NCBI GenBank assembly: GCA_965242615.1
Contig: CBDESR010000005.1
Coordinates: 1,488,001-1,552,000, forward strand
Length of the DNA: 64,000 nt
Direction: 5' to 3'
From: CBDBCU01 sp965242615
GTDB lineage: Bacteria; Chloroflexota; Dehalococcoidia; Lucifugimonadales; UBA3495
Both the position numbers and the translations under genes were made by a program. Under the pieces are notes generated by a model that saw nothing but the letters and a program-made list of their open reading frames with translations, was not told where the DNA came from and searched no databases. Positions within the stretch are counted from its first letter, which is position 1, and every line of letters starts with the position of its first letter. Positions 7,907 through 16,518 of the stretch are shown piece by piece.

Positions 7907-8142
7907 ATCCGTCCCCACTGGTTAAGTTTCTTGTGGTCGAAAAAACGGTTGAGCAGCTTGCCATCGGCAACTATCACCCGCAGCCACTTGTCCGCCTCCG
8001 GAATATAGCCCCAATACCGGATTCTCCCGTCCGGCTGCACTTCGGAATGGTAAGGGTTAGCTAACACCCGCTCCACCCACTCCGGCCGGACTTCCGGGTG
8101 TTTCCGCTGGACTTCTCCGTCGTAGTAGTCGGTCGTTTCCAT
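7903..8142 (-). CDS. DUF4258-like small protein (pair 1)
   Basis: 79 residues, METTDYYDGEVQRKHPEVRP then EWVERVLANPYHSEVQ and a C-terminal RVIVADGKLLNRFFD. The pattern of a short helix, a YW strand and a final LxNRFFD resembles DUF4258 and RelE-like folds found with DUF2283 partners. It is coupled to the next gene by an ATGA overlap. Compared with the pair-2 protein about half the residues match, including the HPEIR/HPEVR, NPYH/NPHH and GKLLNRFFD blocks. A toxin role is possible but unproven. Confidence 0.7.
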   Translation of the reverse strand: METTDYYDGEVQRKHPEVRPEWVERVLANPYHSEVQPDGRIRYWGYIPEADKWLRVIVADGKLLNRFFDHKKLNQWGRI

Positions 8143-8199
8143 TAGCGGCCATTATACCCCAACCCCGCCCGGCTCTTAAACCGACTGCGCCCCTTGCGG

Positions 8200-8472
8200 C
8201 TAGCGCGGCCCATCCGCCGCCTTAACCGGGGCCGCCGCCATATCGACCTTGCCCGCCTTGCCGGCAGCCCGGGCGGCAGTCAAGAGGGGCAGCAGCAGTT
8301 CGGCGGCGTGGTCGATGCTGACCGCATTGGGCCGATCGTCATCGTCAAAGAACACCACCACGGCGTCGCTGATGTCCTCGCCGTTAGGCGTGGGCCGCCC
8401 GTTGCCCAGCCACAAGGTGTCGGTTTCCCCGTCGTACTCTATTCGGAGTTTCGGGTTTCCGGTATTCCCCAT
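8200..8472 (-). CDS. DUF2283-like small protein (pair 2)
   Basis: 90 residues from the ATG at 8472. The motif KLRIEYDGETDTLWLGNG, then VVVFFDDDDRP and HAAELLLPLL, parallels the pair-1 gene, and the tail is again Ala/Gly/Lys-rich. The longer frame upstream reads through DNA of the DUF4258-like partner, so it is not used. A tandem duplicate of pair 1 is the simplest explanation. Confidence 0.7.
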   Translation of the reverse strand: MGNTGNPKLRIEYDGETDTLWLGNGRPTPNGEDISDAVVVFFDDDDRPNAVSIDHAAELLLPLLTAARAAGKAGKVDMAAAPVKAADGPR

Positions 8473-8695
8473 TTTCGCAATGCCCCCGGTCGAAAAATCG
8501 GTTAAGCAGCTTCCCTTCATCAAGGACAACCCTAATCCACCGGCCGGCTTCCGCAATGTAGCCGTAATGCCTGACCCGGCCATCATCCTGGATTTCAGTA
8601 TGGTGCGGATTAGCTACTACCTGTTCAACCCACTCATCCCGGATTTCCGGATGATTGCGCCTTGCCTGATTTTCGTAATATCCAATGGTTTCCAT
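8384..8695 (-). CDS. DUF4258-like small protein (pair 2), possibly frameshifted 3' end
   Basis: Begins at the ATG at 8695 (METIGYY). Residues 1 to about 71 align with the pair-1 protein up to GKLLNRFFD. After that it continues for about 30 residues out of frame across the start of the downstream DUF2283-like gene, giving an 89-bp overlap where pair 1 has only 4 bp. This suggests a 3' frameshift or stop loss in this copy, or a sequencing indel near 8480. The folded part appears intact. Confidence 0.6.
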   Translation of the reverse strand: METIGYYENQARRNHPEIRDEWVEQVVANPHHTEIQDDGRVRHYGYIAEAGRWIRVVLDEGKLLNRFFDRGHCENGEYRKPETPNRVRRGNRHLVAGQRAAHA

Positions 8696-8889
8696 TGGCG
8701 CATTATACATTATACCCCAACTCCTTTCCCCATCAAACCGCCCCCATCCCGTTTATCAACTGCAAAACCCTCGGACGGGATACCCGTAGCCGCCCCGCGG
8801 ACGCCGCCGCCGCGCCGCCCGCCGACCTTAACCGGCAATATCTGAAAATAACGGTTTTAACTAAAAAACCATTTGCCGCTAACTGCTTA

Positions 8890-8918
8890 TTGACAAAACC
8901 CTTTTGCCATTGTATAAG
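8890..8918 (+). promoter_or_regulatory. Sigma70-type promoter of the ABC uptake operon
   Basis: TTGACA (8890-8895), 17-nt spacer, TATAAG (8913-8918) with TG immediately before. It lies about 130 nt ahead of the first binding-protein gene. The rest of the 362-bp gap 8696-9057 shows nothing else I can name. Confidence 0.65.
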
Positions 8919-9057
8919 TTTCCGCAATATCTGCGTATCTTTCGGGAGGCGCAGGTCTGCCGGGGTGGTTTGCCGGCCGCGCCGCTACTGGCGGCAATGC
9001 CGACTTTCCGGCCCGGCGGTTATCCAATCCAAAATTAAGGAGGGTAGTTAACCAGGC

Positions 9058-10992
9058 ATGGCAAACATAGGCACCATTATCTCGTGGAGCCAGTGGCGGC
9101 GCGGCTTGGCGGCCGGCGTCGTCTTGCTGACGCTCCTGGCAGTAGCCTGCGGGTCCTCCAGCGCGCCGGCCCAGCCGGCGGCCCCGGCGCAGCAGCCGGC
9201 GGCCCAGACTGAACCGGCCGCTCCGGCCCAAGAACCGGCCCAACCGGCCCCGGTTCAAGAACAGCCTACTGCCGCCCCGGCCGTCCCTACCGACGCCCGG
9301 GCTTTGACCGACACCCGGCAGTTTGAATCCACCCCGACCCCGGAACCGGCGATGGCCGGCGCTACCGCAACTCCGGTACCGACGCCTACTCCCGGCACCG
9401 CTTTTACCGCCAAGGATGAAGTAGTTATCGTTATTCAAGAGGAACCCGATTCCCTCAGCACCTGGAGCGCCGGGTGCAGCGGTAATGTACCTTCCATGGT
9501 CTGTGAGGAGGTCGCCAGCGACCCCTTCACCTGGATTGACAGCACCAACTTTGAGGTCGTCCCGCTGACCGGCGTAGAAAGCTGGTCCCAGCAGGGTCCC
9601 GACCGCTGGCGCTTCGTCCTCCGCGACGGCGTAACTTTCCATAACGGCGAACCCTGGAACGCCGCCGCCGCCAAGAAAGGCTTGGACTACCTCGGCGACA
9701 AGGAAACTTCCGGCCACGGCCGCGGCGCTTTCGGCTTCCACGGCGTCATCGGCGGCGAAGTGGTTGACGATATGACCGTCGATGTGGTCTGCGAAGTCGC
9801 TTGCCCCATTTTCCCCCGTTCCGCCATCTTTACCACTTTCCAGGCCCCGGAATGGTGGGACAACGCTACCGAGGACGAGCAAGCTACTCACACCGTCGGT
9901 CTCGGCCCCTACCGGATTGTCGAGTGGAACCGCGGCGTTTCCGTAGTCCTCGAAGCCTTCGAGGATTACAAGCCCAACAATGCCTATGACGCCCAAGCCC
10001 CGGCCATCAAGAATGTCACCCAGGTCTGGCGTCCCGAACCTTTGGTGCGCGCCGCGATGATTAGCTCCGGCGAAGGCGATTGGGCTGTGGAAATCGGTTT
10101 CGAGAACATCGACTCCGTCCCCAAGTTCGACACCGGCACCAACAACGAAGTCTTTACCCTCGTTGCCGATAACATCTGGCACCCGGAACTCAGCAAGAAA
10201 GACGTACGCCGCGCCCTGGCCCTCGGCGTGGACTGTCAACTGCTGATGGAGACCCTCTACGACAATCGCCTCGAGTGCATCGGCAACATCTCCCAGTGGG
10301 GGACGGTCGGCATCAACGAAAGCAACTTTGCCGACTACGGCTATGACCCGGAGGAGGCCCGCAACCTGCTGTCCGCCGCCGGCTACTACAAGCCGGAATA
10401 CGACCCGGCCAGCAACAACTGGGATGTGAACGAGGAAATCATCATCCACACCCGGGCCGCCCGCGTGTACCGGGGACTGGAAATGTTCGAGTCCGTCGTG
10501 GGCAACTGGCAGGAGGAGTTGGGCGTCAACGCCAAGCTGCAAGTGCTGGAGCCGTCCAAAGCCCGGGAACACCGCCGCTCCGGCTGCGGCGCCCTCGACT
10601 CGGCAGTGCAGCTCGACTGCGTCAACCAGACCCCGCCGGGCGTCGGCCAATCCACCCACTACTACGAAACGGCTACCTCCAACGAAATGTTGGATATGCA
10701 GCGTCAGTTGCTCCTGCGGAACAGCTGCCACAATGTCAACAGCCGGGTCTGCAACCTGGTGCCGGGCTTGGACGGGATGACCTTCCAGGAAAGCATCGCT
10801 GACGCCATTGCTACCGACTTGGGCCCGGAGCGCACCCGCAAGATGGAGGCTATGGCGCAGATTATCCACGACGAATACTGGTTCCTGCCCTTCTTTGTCT
10901 CGGTAACGGTCTATGGCCTGGCCGACAACCTGGAGTGGGAACCCCGTTACGACCCCCGCACCCGGATTAACACCATGCGGTTCACCCAGTAA
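9058..10992 (+). CDS. ABC transporter substrate-binding lipoprotein, family 5 (1)
   Basis: 644 residues. Residues 1-31 form a lipoprotein signal with lipobox LAVAC (Cys31). Residues about 35-125 are an Ala/Pro/Gln/Thr-rich tether. The rest is a family-5 (DppA/OppA) binding domain, seen in the segment RWRFVLRDGVTFHNGEPW and ALGVDCQLLMETLYD with the typical RRAL helix before it. It captures peptides, nickel, opines or glycosides; the ligand cannot be read from sequence. SD GGAGGG lies upstream. It is closely similar to the next gene, a clear duplication. Several internal cysteine pairs (e.g. GCSGNVPSMVC) suggest disulfides in the exported domain. Confidence 0.9.
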   Translation: MANIGTIISWSQWRRGLAAGVVLLTLLAVACGSSSAPAQPAAPAQQPAAQTEPAAPAQEPAQPAPVQEQPTAAPAVPTDARALTDTRQFESTPTPEPAMAGATATPVPTPTPGTAFTAKDEVVIVIQEEPDSLSTWSAGCSGNVPSMVCEEVASDPFTWIDSTNFEVVPLTGVESWSQQGPDRWRFVLRDGVTFHNGEPWNAAAAKKGLDYLGDKETSGHGRGAFGFHGVIGGEVVDDMTVDVVCEVACPIFPRSAIFTTFQAPEWWDNATEDEQATHTVGLGPYRIVEWNRGVSVVLEAFEDYKPNNAYDAQAPAIKNVTQVWRPEPLVRAAMISSGEGDWAVEIGFENIDSVPKFDTGTNNEVFTLVADNIWHPELSKKDVRRALALGVDCQLLMETLYDNRLECIGNISQWGTVGINESNFADYGYDPEEARNLLSAAGYYKPEYDPASNNWDVNEEIIIHTRAARVYRGLEMFESVVGNWQEELGVNAKLQVLEPSKAREHRRSGCGALDSAVQLDCVNQTPPGVGQSTHYYETATSNEMLDMQRQLLLRNSCHNVNSRVCNLVPGLDGMTFQESIADAIATDLGPERTRKMEAMAQIIHDEYWFLPFFVSVTVYGLADNLEWEPRYDPRTRINTMRFTQ

Positions 10993-11015
10993 CCCTTTGG
11001 CACGGCAAACCGGCG

Positions 11016-11042
11016 CGCCCCGGCCTTGGGCCGGCCGGGGCG
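11016..11042 (+). promoter_or_regulatory. GC-rich hairpin between the two binding-protein genes
   Basis: Stem CGCCCCGGCC/GGCCGGGGCG with a 7-nt loop and no T-run. It is more likely an mRNA-stabilising or processing hairpin than a terminator. Confidence 0.5.
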
Positions 11043-11146
11043 TACCGGCCAGCCACCGCCAACCGTAAGTCAGCAATCAGCTAGGTGAACCCCCTTACGA
11101 CAATCATCGTTCATCCGTGATTACACACGAGGAGGAGCTACCTGAG

Positions 11147-13126
11147 ATGAGACACGGAACTACCGGTAACCCCAGGAACCTGTGGCGGCGCGGGACGGCA
11201 GCCATTGCTGTGCTGCTGACCCTGTTCGTCGTCGCCTGCGGCGCCGCTACGCCGCCTACGGCCGCTCCGGCCGCGGAACAGCCGTCTCAACCGGCCGCGC
11301 AAGCCCAACCGGCCGCGCCGGCGGCGGAACCGGCCCAGCCGGCCGCCCCGGCTGAGCAGCCCGCGGCTCAAGAACCGGCCGGCACTTCCGCCGATGCCCG
11401 GGCTTTGGTGACCGAGCAGCGGCAATTCCAGGCCACGCCGACCCCGGCGGCGGCCATGGCCGGCGCTACCGCTACGCCGGTACCCACACCCACCCCGGTC
11501 ACCGCTTCCAGCGCGAAAGATACCATCCGCCTGGTAACGCAGGAGGAGCCGGTATCCCTCGGCACTTTCAGCGACGGGTGCAGCGGTAATGTCCCCTCGA
11601 TGATTTGCGAGGAAATCGCCACCGACCCCTTTACCTGGATTGACAGCACCAACTTTGAGGTGGTGCCGCTCAGCGGCGTCGAAAGCTGGGCGCAGCAAGC
11701 CCCGGACACTTGGCGGTTCACCCTGCGCGAAGGCGTAACTTTCCATAACGGCGAAGTCTGGGACGCCGAAGCAGTCAAGTTCAGCCTGGACTTGAACGGC
11801 TCTCCGGCCATCGGCGGCGGCTTCAGCTTCCACCAGAAAATCACCGGCGAAGTGGTCGATGACCTGACCGTCGATGTAGTCTGCGAAGTGGCTTGCCCCA
11901 TTTTCCCCCGCTCCGCCATCTTTACCGTTTTCCAGGCTCCTGAGTGGTACCAGAACGCCGACGAGGATGAGCGGGAACGGAACACCATCGGCATCGGCCC
12001 TTACCGCATCGTCGAATGGCGGCCCGGTCAGGATGTGGAAATCGAAGCCTTCGAGAACTACAAACCCAACACCGCTTGGGACGCCCAAGCCCCCTTGATT
12101 AACCGGGCTTTCCAAATCTGGCGGCCGGAGCCGCTGGTGCGGGCGGCGATGATTCAAGCCGGCGAAGCCGACTGGGCCGTGGACATCGGCTTTGAGAACA
12201 TCTCCGACGAAATCAACTACGCGACCGGCACCAACAACGAAGTCTTTACCCTGGTTGCCGATAACATCTGGCACCCGGAACTGCGGAAGTTCGAGGTGCG
12301 CCGGGCTTTGGCCCTGGCCGTCGATTGCCCCTTGATTATGGAAACCCTCTATGACGGCTTGCAGGAGTGCATCGGCAACATCTCCCAGTGGGGGACGGTC
12401 GGCATCAACGAAAGCAACTTTGCCGACTATGGCTATGACCCCGACGAAGCCGTCCGGCTGTTGACCGCTGCCGGCTACTACAGCGACGAGTACGATCCGT
12501 CCGCCAACAACTACGATGTGAACCCGGAAATCCGCATCCACACCCGGGCGGCCCGGGTCTATCGCGGCCTGGAAATGTTCGAGTCCGTGGTGCAGAGTTG
12601 GCGGGAATTGGGCGTCAACGGCCATGTCGTAGTGCTGGAACCCAACCGGGCCCGGGAGTCCCGCCGCTCCGGCTGCGGCAAGTTCGTCGTAACCGCCGAT
12701 GACGGCACCCAGGACCGCTCCGGCGCCCTGGCTTGCGCCGAACAAGACCCGCCGGCTCCCTTTGGCGCTTCCACCCACTTCTACGAGACCGCTACCTCCA
12801 ACGAAATGTTGGATATGCAGCGCCAGTTCGTCCTGCGGAACAGCTGTTTCAATGTGAACAGCCGGGTCTGCAACCTGGTGCCGGGCCTCGAGGGGATGAC
12901 TTGGGAGGAAAGCATCAGCGACGCCATTGCCACCCCGCTGGGGCCGGAGCGCGCCCGCAAGATGGAGGAGATGGCTCAGATTATCCACGACCAGCACTGG
13001 TTTATGCCCTTCTTTGTCTCGGTGCAGGTCTATGGTCTGGCCCCCGACCTGAATTGGGAACCGCGCTATGACCCCCGCACCCGGGTCAACTCGATGTGCT
13101 TCGGCAGCGATTGCCCCACTCGTTAA
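11147..13126 (+). CDS. ABC transporter substrate-binding lipoprotein, family 5 (2)
   Basis: About 659 residues from the ATG at 11147, chosen because the following MRHGTT...LLTLFVVAC gives a proper signal with Cys31 and GAGGAGG lies upstream. The architecture is the same as the preceding gene: lipobox, long Ala/Pro/Gln tether, family-5 binding domain with RFTLREGVTFHNGEVW. Alignment with the first protein is nearly continuous, including the GCSGNVPSMIC and EYDP/NNYDV blocks, with an extra loop near residues 505-525. Two paralogous receptors presumably feed the same permease pair and widen its substrate range. Confidence 0.9.
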   Translation: MRHGTTGNPRNLWRRGTAAIAVLLTLFVVACGAATPPTAAPAAEQPSQPAAQAQPAAPAAEPAQPAAPAEQPAAQEPAGTSADARALVTEQRQFQATPTPAAAMAGATATPVPTPTPVTASSAKDTIRLVTQEEPVSLGTFSDGCSGNVPSMICEEIATDPFTWIDSTNFEVVPLSGVESWAQQAPDTWRFTLREGVTFHNGEVWDAEAVKFSLDLNGSPAIGGGFSFHQKITGEVVDDLTVDVVCEVACPIFPRSAIFTVFQAPEWYQNADEDERERNTIGIGPYRIVEWRPGQDVEIEAFENYKPNTAWDAQAPLINRAFQIWRPEPLVRAAMIQAGEADWAVDIGFENISDEINYATGTNNEVFTLVADNIWHPELRKFEVRRALALAVDCPLIMETLYDGLQECIGNISQWGTVGINESNFADYGYDPDEAVRLLTAAGYYSDEYDPSANNYDVNPEIRIHTRAARVYRGLEMFESVVQSWRELGVNGHVVVLEPNRARESRRSGCGKFVVTADDGTQDRSGALACAEQDPPAPFGASTHFYETATSNEMLDMQRQFVLRNSCFNVNSRVCNLVPGLEGMTWEESISDAIATPLGPERARKMEEMAQIIHDQHWFMPFFVSVQVYGLAPDLNWEPRYDPRTRVNSMCFGSDCPTR

Positions 13127-13138
13127 ACCCGGCAAACC

Positions 13139-13173
13139 GGCGCCCCGGGAGTTTGTCAAACTCCCGGGGCGCC
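13139..13173 (+). promoter_or_regulatory. Long perfect hairpin between binding protein and permease genes
   Basis: 17-bp perfect stem GGCGCCCCGGGAGTTTG with its complement and a 1-nt centre. There is no T-run, so it is not a classical terminator. Such structures often protect the upstream mRNA and keep binding protein above permease; this role is inference. Confidence 0.6.
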
Positions 13174-13296
13174 ACCGGCAGCTATAACCATTGGGAAAAC
13201 TTGGCAAACCGGACCAGTCCAACGCCCCGCCACGGGCGTATGCCAAGTAACTGACAACCGCCGGACTCCGCAGCCGGCTTTAGCAAGGGGACTGCT

Positions 13297-14226
13297 GTGC
13301 GTAACTATATGATTCGGCGTATCGGCCACTCCGTCTTTATCGTGGCCGGCTTGATGGGGCTGCTGTTCCTTGCCATCAATGTGCTGGGCGACCCGGTGGA
13401 GTTGATGGTGGACGAGGACGCGTCTCAGGAAACTATCGACGCCCTGCGGGAAAAATTCGGCCTCGACCGGCCCCTGCACATCCGCTTCGCCGACTTTTAT
13501 TGGGACTTGGCCCGCGGCGACTTCGGCAAGTCCCTCCGCCACCGCATCGACGCCCGGGAAATGATCCTCGACCGCTTGCCCAACACGGCGGTGCTGGCGA
13601 TGGTCGCCTGGATTATCGGGATGATTGGCATACCTTTAGGGATGTTAGCCGCCCGGCGACCGCGCGGCTTTATCGACCGCATCGTCAACATCCTTTCCTT
13701 TGCCGTCATCTCCGTCCCCCAGTTCTGGCTGGCGCTGATGCTGATTCTCATCGTTTCAGTGCAGCTGGACCTATTGCCCACTTCCGGGTTCAAGGGACTC
13801 GGCCCCGCCGGCTGGCAGTTTATGATTCTGCCGGCGATGGCGTTGTCCCCCCTGGTGATGGGCCGCAACGCCCAGATTACCCGCTCGACGATGATTGAGG
13901 AAATCGCCAAGCAGTATGTCGCCACCGCCCGCTCCAAGGGCTTGGCGGAAACGGCCATCCTGTACGGCCATGTCCTCAAAAACGCCTCCATCTCCATCGT
14001 AACCCTGATGGGCGACGAACTGGCCGGCTTTATGAACGGCTCCACCGTGGTGGAAATCATCTTTGGCTGGCCCGGCATCGGCAAACTGCTGATTGACGGC
14101 ATCAACGCCCGGGACTTGCCGGTGGTCACTTCCTCGGTTTTTGTCATCGCCCTGATGGTGATGGTCATTAACTTGGTGGTGGACTTGATTTATACCTGGC
14201 TGGACCCGCGCATTTCCTACGGTTAG
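13297..14226 (+). CDS. ABC transporter permease, DppB/OppB type
   Basis: 309 residues, GTG start. MRNYMIRRIGHSVFIVAGL opens the first TM helix; LREKFGLDRPLHIRFADFYWD is the standard periplasmic segment of DppB/OppB proteins. The EAA-like cytoplasmic loop ARSKGLAETAILYGHVLKNA contacts the ATPase, and the end is typical DLIYTWLDPRISYG. About six TM segments are visible. It is second to last in the operon. It needs ATPase subunits that are not in this window. Confidence 0.92.
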   Translation: MRNYMIRRIGHSVFIVAGLMGLLFLAINVLGDPVELMVDEDASQETIDALREKFGLDRPLHIRFADFYWDLARGDFGKSLRHRIDAREMILDRLPNTAVLAMVAWIIGMIGIPLGMLAARRPRGFIDRIVNILSFAVISVPQFWLALMLILIVSVQLDLLPTSGFKGLGPAGWQFMILPAMALSPLVMGRNAQITRSTMIEEIAKQYVATARSKGLAETAILYGHVLKNASISIVTLMGDELAGFMNGSTVVEIIFGWPGIGKLLIDGINARDLPVVTSSVFVIALMVMVINLVVDLIYTWLDPRISYG

Positions 14227-14347
14227 CCGGCAATCCCTACTCCCGGCGGCCGCCGTGTCCCCCCAAGGAAAGAGCGGCCGGCCGGCGGGCAAGGGGACAA
14301 CCGGTGGCTAACCCGTACCCATTCTGCCTTGAGGATGCGGCGCAATT

Positions 14348-15331
14348 ATGCAAAACGAAGTTACCACCATCGCCCAGCGGCCGAACCCCATCGTGGCCCT
14401 GTGGCAGCAACCGTTGCTTCAGGCGTTCCTGAACGACCCCATTACGCTGATTTCGGCGGTCTTTCTCTTGGTCATCGTTATGGCCGCCGTATTCGCTCCC
14501 GTCGCCGCGCCTTATGACCCGCAGAACCAGCAACTGCGCCTGCGGCATCAAGAGCCGCTGACCACCGGCATCGCGACCAGCCGCACCCCCGAAGGCACCG
14601 TGGAGCAAGGCCGCTTTTTCCTGCTCGGCACCGACCACTTGGGCCGGGATTACCTCAGCCGCCTGATTTACGGCGGCCGCATTTCCATTTCCGTCGGACT
14701 GCTTGGCGTACTGGTCTCCAGCGTTATCGGCGTTTTCCTCGGCATTACCGCCGGCTACTACCGGGGCATCCTCGACGATGTGATTATGCGGGCGGTGGAC
14801 ATTTTTATGTCCGTACCCTTATTGCTGCTGGCCCTGATGGTGCTGTTCATCCTGGGGCCGAGCTTTACCAACATCATCATCGTCTTTGCCGTGGCCCGTT
14901 GGATGCTGTTCTGCCGGGTCAGCCGGGGCGTGGTGCTTTCCCTGCGGGAACAGGCTTTTGTGGACGCCGCCCGGGCCATTGGCGCCAGCGACGGCCGCAT
15001 CATCGGCCGCCACATCCTGCCCAACCTGATTACCCCCCTGCTGACCCTGGCCGCCCTGGAAGTGCCGCGCAACATCCTGACCGAATCCACCCTCAGCTTC
15101 CTCGGCTTCGGCATCCAGCCTCCGGAATCCTCTTGGGGTCTGATGCTCTCCCAAGGCCGGGACTATATCGTCACCGCTTGGTGGGTGGTCGTAGTGCCGG
15201 GGACGGCAATTTTCCTGACGGCGCTGTCTTTCAACCTTTTTGGCGTCTGGATGCGGGCGGTTAGCGACCCCTTGCAGCGGTGGCGCTGGCTCAAAGCCAC
15301 CAAAGAGGCTAAAGAAGCCGGCGTAGGCTGA
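14348..15331 (+). CDS. ABC transporter permease, DppC/OppC type
   Basis: 327 residues. An N-terminal cytoplasmic helix and TM1 are followed by APYDPQNQQL and LLGTDHLGRDYLSRLIYG, the diagnostic DppC/OppC segment. The EAA-like loop DAARAIGASDGRIIGRHILPN and the motif STLSFLGFGIQPPESSWG are canonical. It forms the heterodimeric membrane channel with the preceding permease. The operon ends here without DppD/DppF-type ATPases, so these must be encoded elsewhere or shared. Confidence 0.92.
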   Translation: MQNEVTTIAQRPNPIVALWQQPLLQAFLNDPITLISAVFLLVIVMAAVFAPVAAPYDPQNQQLRLRHQEPLTTGIATSRTPEGTVEQGRFFLLGTDHLGRDYLSRLIYGGRISISVGLLGVLVSSVIGVFLGITAGYYRGILDDVIMRAVDIFMSVPLLLLALMVLFILGPSFTNIIIVFAVARWMLFCRVSRGVVLSLREQAFVDAARAIGASDGRIIGRHILPNLITPLLTLAALEVPRNILTESTLSFLGFGIQPPESSWGLMLSQGRDYIVTAWWVVVVPGTAIFLTALSFNLFGVWMRAVSDPLQRWRWLKATKEAKEAGVG

Positions 15332-15438
15332 TACCCGCGCCGTAAAAGGCTTGCCCCGTCCATCGACAACTGATGCTGATGGGCGGGGCAATATAGCCAA
15401 CCCCCAAGCCTAATATCTTAACGGCGGGAGGCCGCGCA

Positions 15439-15849
15439 ATGGAAAGGGTATCCATTCAAGAGGCGTCCCGCCGATTGCGGATTTCCACGGCCAGCGTCCG
15501 GGAGTGCATCCGCGGCGGCGAACTGAACGCCAGCCGGGAACCCGGCAGCAACGGCCGCCCCGGTGGTTGGCTGGTCGAACTGCCGGCCGCCGGCTGGGTC
15601 AGCGCCGCTACCGCCGCCGAACTGAACCGCGACTTTTCCCCTTGGTGGTGGGCCAACCCGGAGCATAGCGGCGAAATCCACTATGTCGAATCCCTGGCCG
15701 CCTCCTCCTGGGAGGAAACGGTACCCCGGTTCCTCTGCGGCTACGAAAGCGATAACATCTGGGCGGCCCCGGAACTGCCGGAACTTTCCCTCTGCCTGGA
15801 ATGTCAAATGCAAGCCATTGAGCGCGGCCTGCCTCACGCCAAACCGTAG
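15439..15849 (+). CDS. Small helix-turn-helix protein with C-terminal cysteine motif
   Basis: 136 residues with GCGGGAGG upstream of the ATG. Residues 1-50 (VSIQEASRRLRISTASVRECIRGG) match the winged HTH_17/excisionase-MerR fold, with the usual basic wing. The C-terminal half holds FLCGYES and LSLCLECQMQAI, three cysteines that could bind metal or be redox active. It could be an excisionase-like or MerR-like regulator. It lies between the ABC operon and a toxin-antitoxin-like pair, with no integrase nearby. Confidence 0.7.
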   Translation: MERVSIQEASRRLRISTASVRECIRGGELNASREPGSNGRPGGWLVELPAAGWVSAATAAELNRDFSPWWWANPEHSGEIHYVESLAASSWEETVPRFLCGYESDNIWAAPELPELSLCLECQMQAIERGLPHAKP

Positions 15850-15873
15850 GCAGGCTTGACCGCCCCCGTAGAG

Positions 15874-16167
15874 TTACCGGCCCGGTAAAATCCCGTATCC
15901 GTTGGTAGCCCGGAGAAAAACCACAAACCCGGGTTTGTAGTGCCAAGTTATCCGATGGCTCCAAGTGATATAGGATTCCCAAACTTGGACGCCTTCATCC
16001 CGGCGGGTGCGCCGATCGGCAATTTTATGGCTGTTCAGGCTGTTGTGAGTTGGTCCCGGGTCTTGCAGGAAACGCAGAACATTATCCAGCTCAGCCCGCA
16101 CTTCCGGGGACTTGCTCCGGTAATCCTCCCGAAAGCCTTCGGACAGCTCCAAGCTAAATCGGGGCAT
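15874..16167 (-). CDS. RelE/ParE-like toxin candidate
   Basis: 97 residues, MPRFSLELSEGFREDYRSKSP with basic and aromatic residues and a closing RITWHYKPGFVVFLRATNGYG. Small size, pattern of strands, second position in a two-gene operon and a 14-bp overlap with an upstream small acidic/helical protein fit RelE/ParE-type toxins. GGTGGGAA precedes the start. I cannot assign a catalytic residue set, so the toxin call is context-based. Confidence 0.55.
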   Translation of the reverse strand: MPRFSLELSEGFREDYRSKSPEVRAELDNVLRFLQDPGPTHNSLNSHKIADRRTRRDEGVQVWESYITWSHRITWHYKPGFVVFLRATNGYGILPGR

Positions 16168-16429
16168 TTCCCACCCGGTTCAGCTCTTGCAGCAAAGCCG
16201 CTACCGATTCGTACCGCTTGGCCCGCCCCAACGCATCATCCTCGTCAGCCCGTTCCTCCTTGGCTTGCCACTCGTCAGTCCAGTAATAGGCTTGGGACAA
16301 GGCAAGGATTACCTTATGCGACTCCTTTGCCAACTCCTCCAAGCTTTCCACCCGTCCCGAAAGCTTCTGCACCGTCTTGCGGAGAGCCTTTACCTCCCGC
16401 AAAGCCGCCGCTGACTGGTCTGTAGCCAT
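16154..16429 (-). CDS. Small helical protein, candidate antitoxin
   Basis: 91 residues with GGAGGG upstream. The first half is a coiled coil (KALRKTVQKLSGRVESLEEL); the second half ends YESVAALLQELNRV. It precedes and overlaps the RelE-like gene, the usual antitoxin-first order. A promoter with TTGACA as -35 inside the palindrome TTGACACTACTGTCAA lies upstream, as expected for autoregulation. It does not match a named antitoxin family that I recognise. Confidence 0.5.
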   Translation of the reverse strand: MATDQSAAALREVKALRKTVQKLSGRVESLEELAKESHKVILALSQAYYWTDEWQAKEERADEDDALGRAKRYESVAALLQELNRVGNAPI

Positions 16430-16474
16430 TGCTTAACCCTCCCCCTGCGGAACTAAGTCCGGATTTAGTTGGGA

Positions 16475-16503
16475 TGATAACCTTGAATTGACACTACTGT
16501 CAA
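16475..16503 (-). promoter_or_regulatory. Candidate autoregulated promoter of the toxin-antitoxin-like pair
   Basis: On the minus strand: TTGACA (16498-16503), 17-nt spacer, weak -10 TTATCA (16475-16480). The -35 is one arm of the inverted repeat TTGACA-4-TGTCAA (16488-16503), a plausible operator. Confidence 0.45.
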
Positions 16504-16518
16504 TCAATTTCCCCCGAC

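Noticed and set aside
8887..11076. 729-codon minus-strand frame over the first binding protein
   Set aside because: Antisense shadow in GC-rich DNA; the plus-strand lipoprotein has signal, lipobox and family motifs.
11138..13246. 702-codon minus-strand frame over the second binding protein
   Set aside because: Same antisense shadow as for its paralogue.
15439..15849. Prophage or integrative element excisionase
   Set aside because: The HTH fits excisionases, but there is no integrase, att-like repeat or phage gene nearby.
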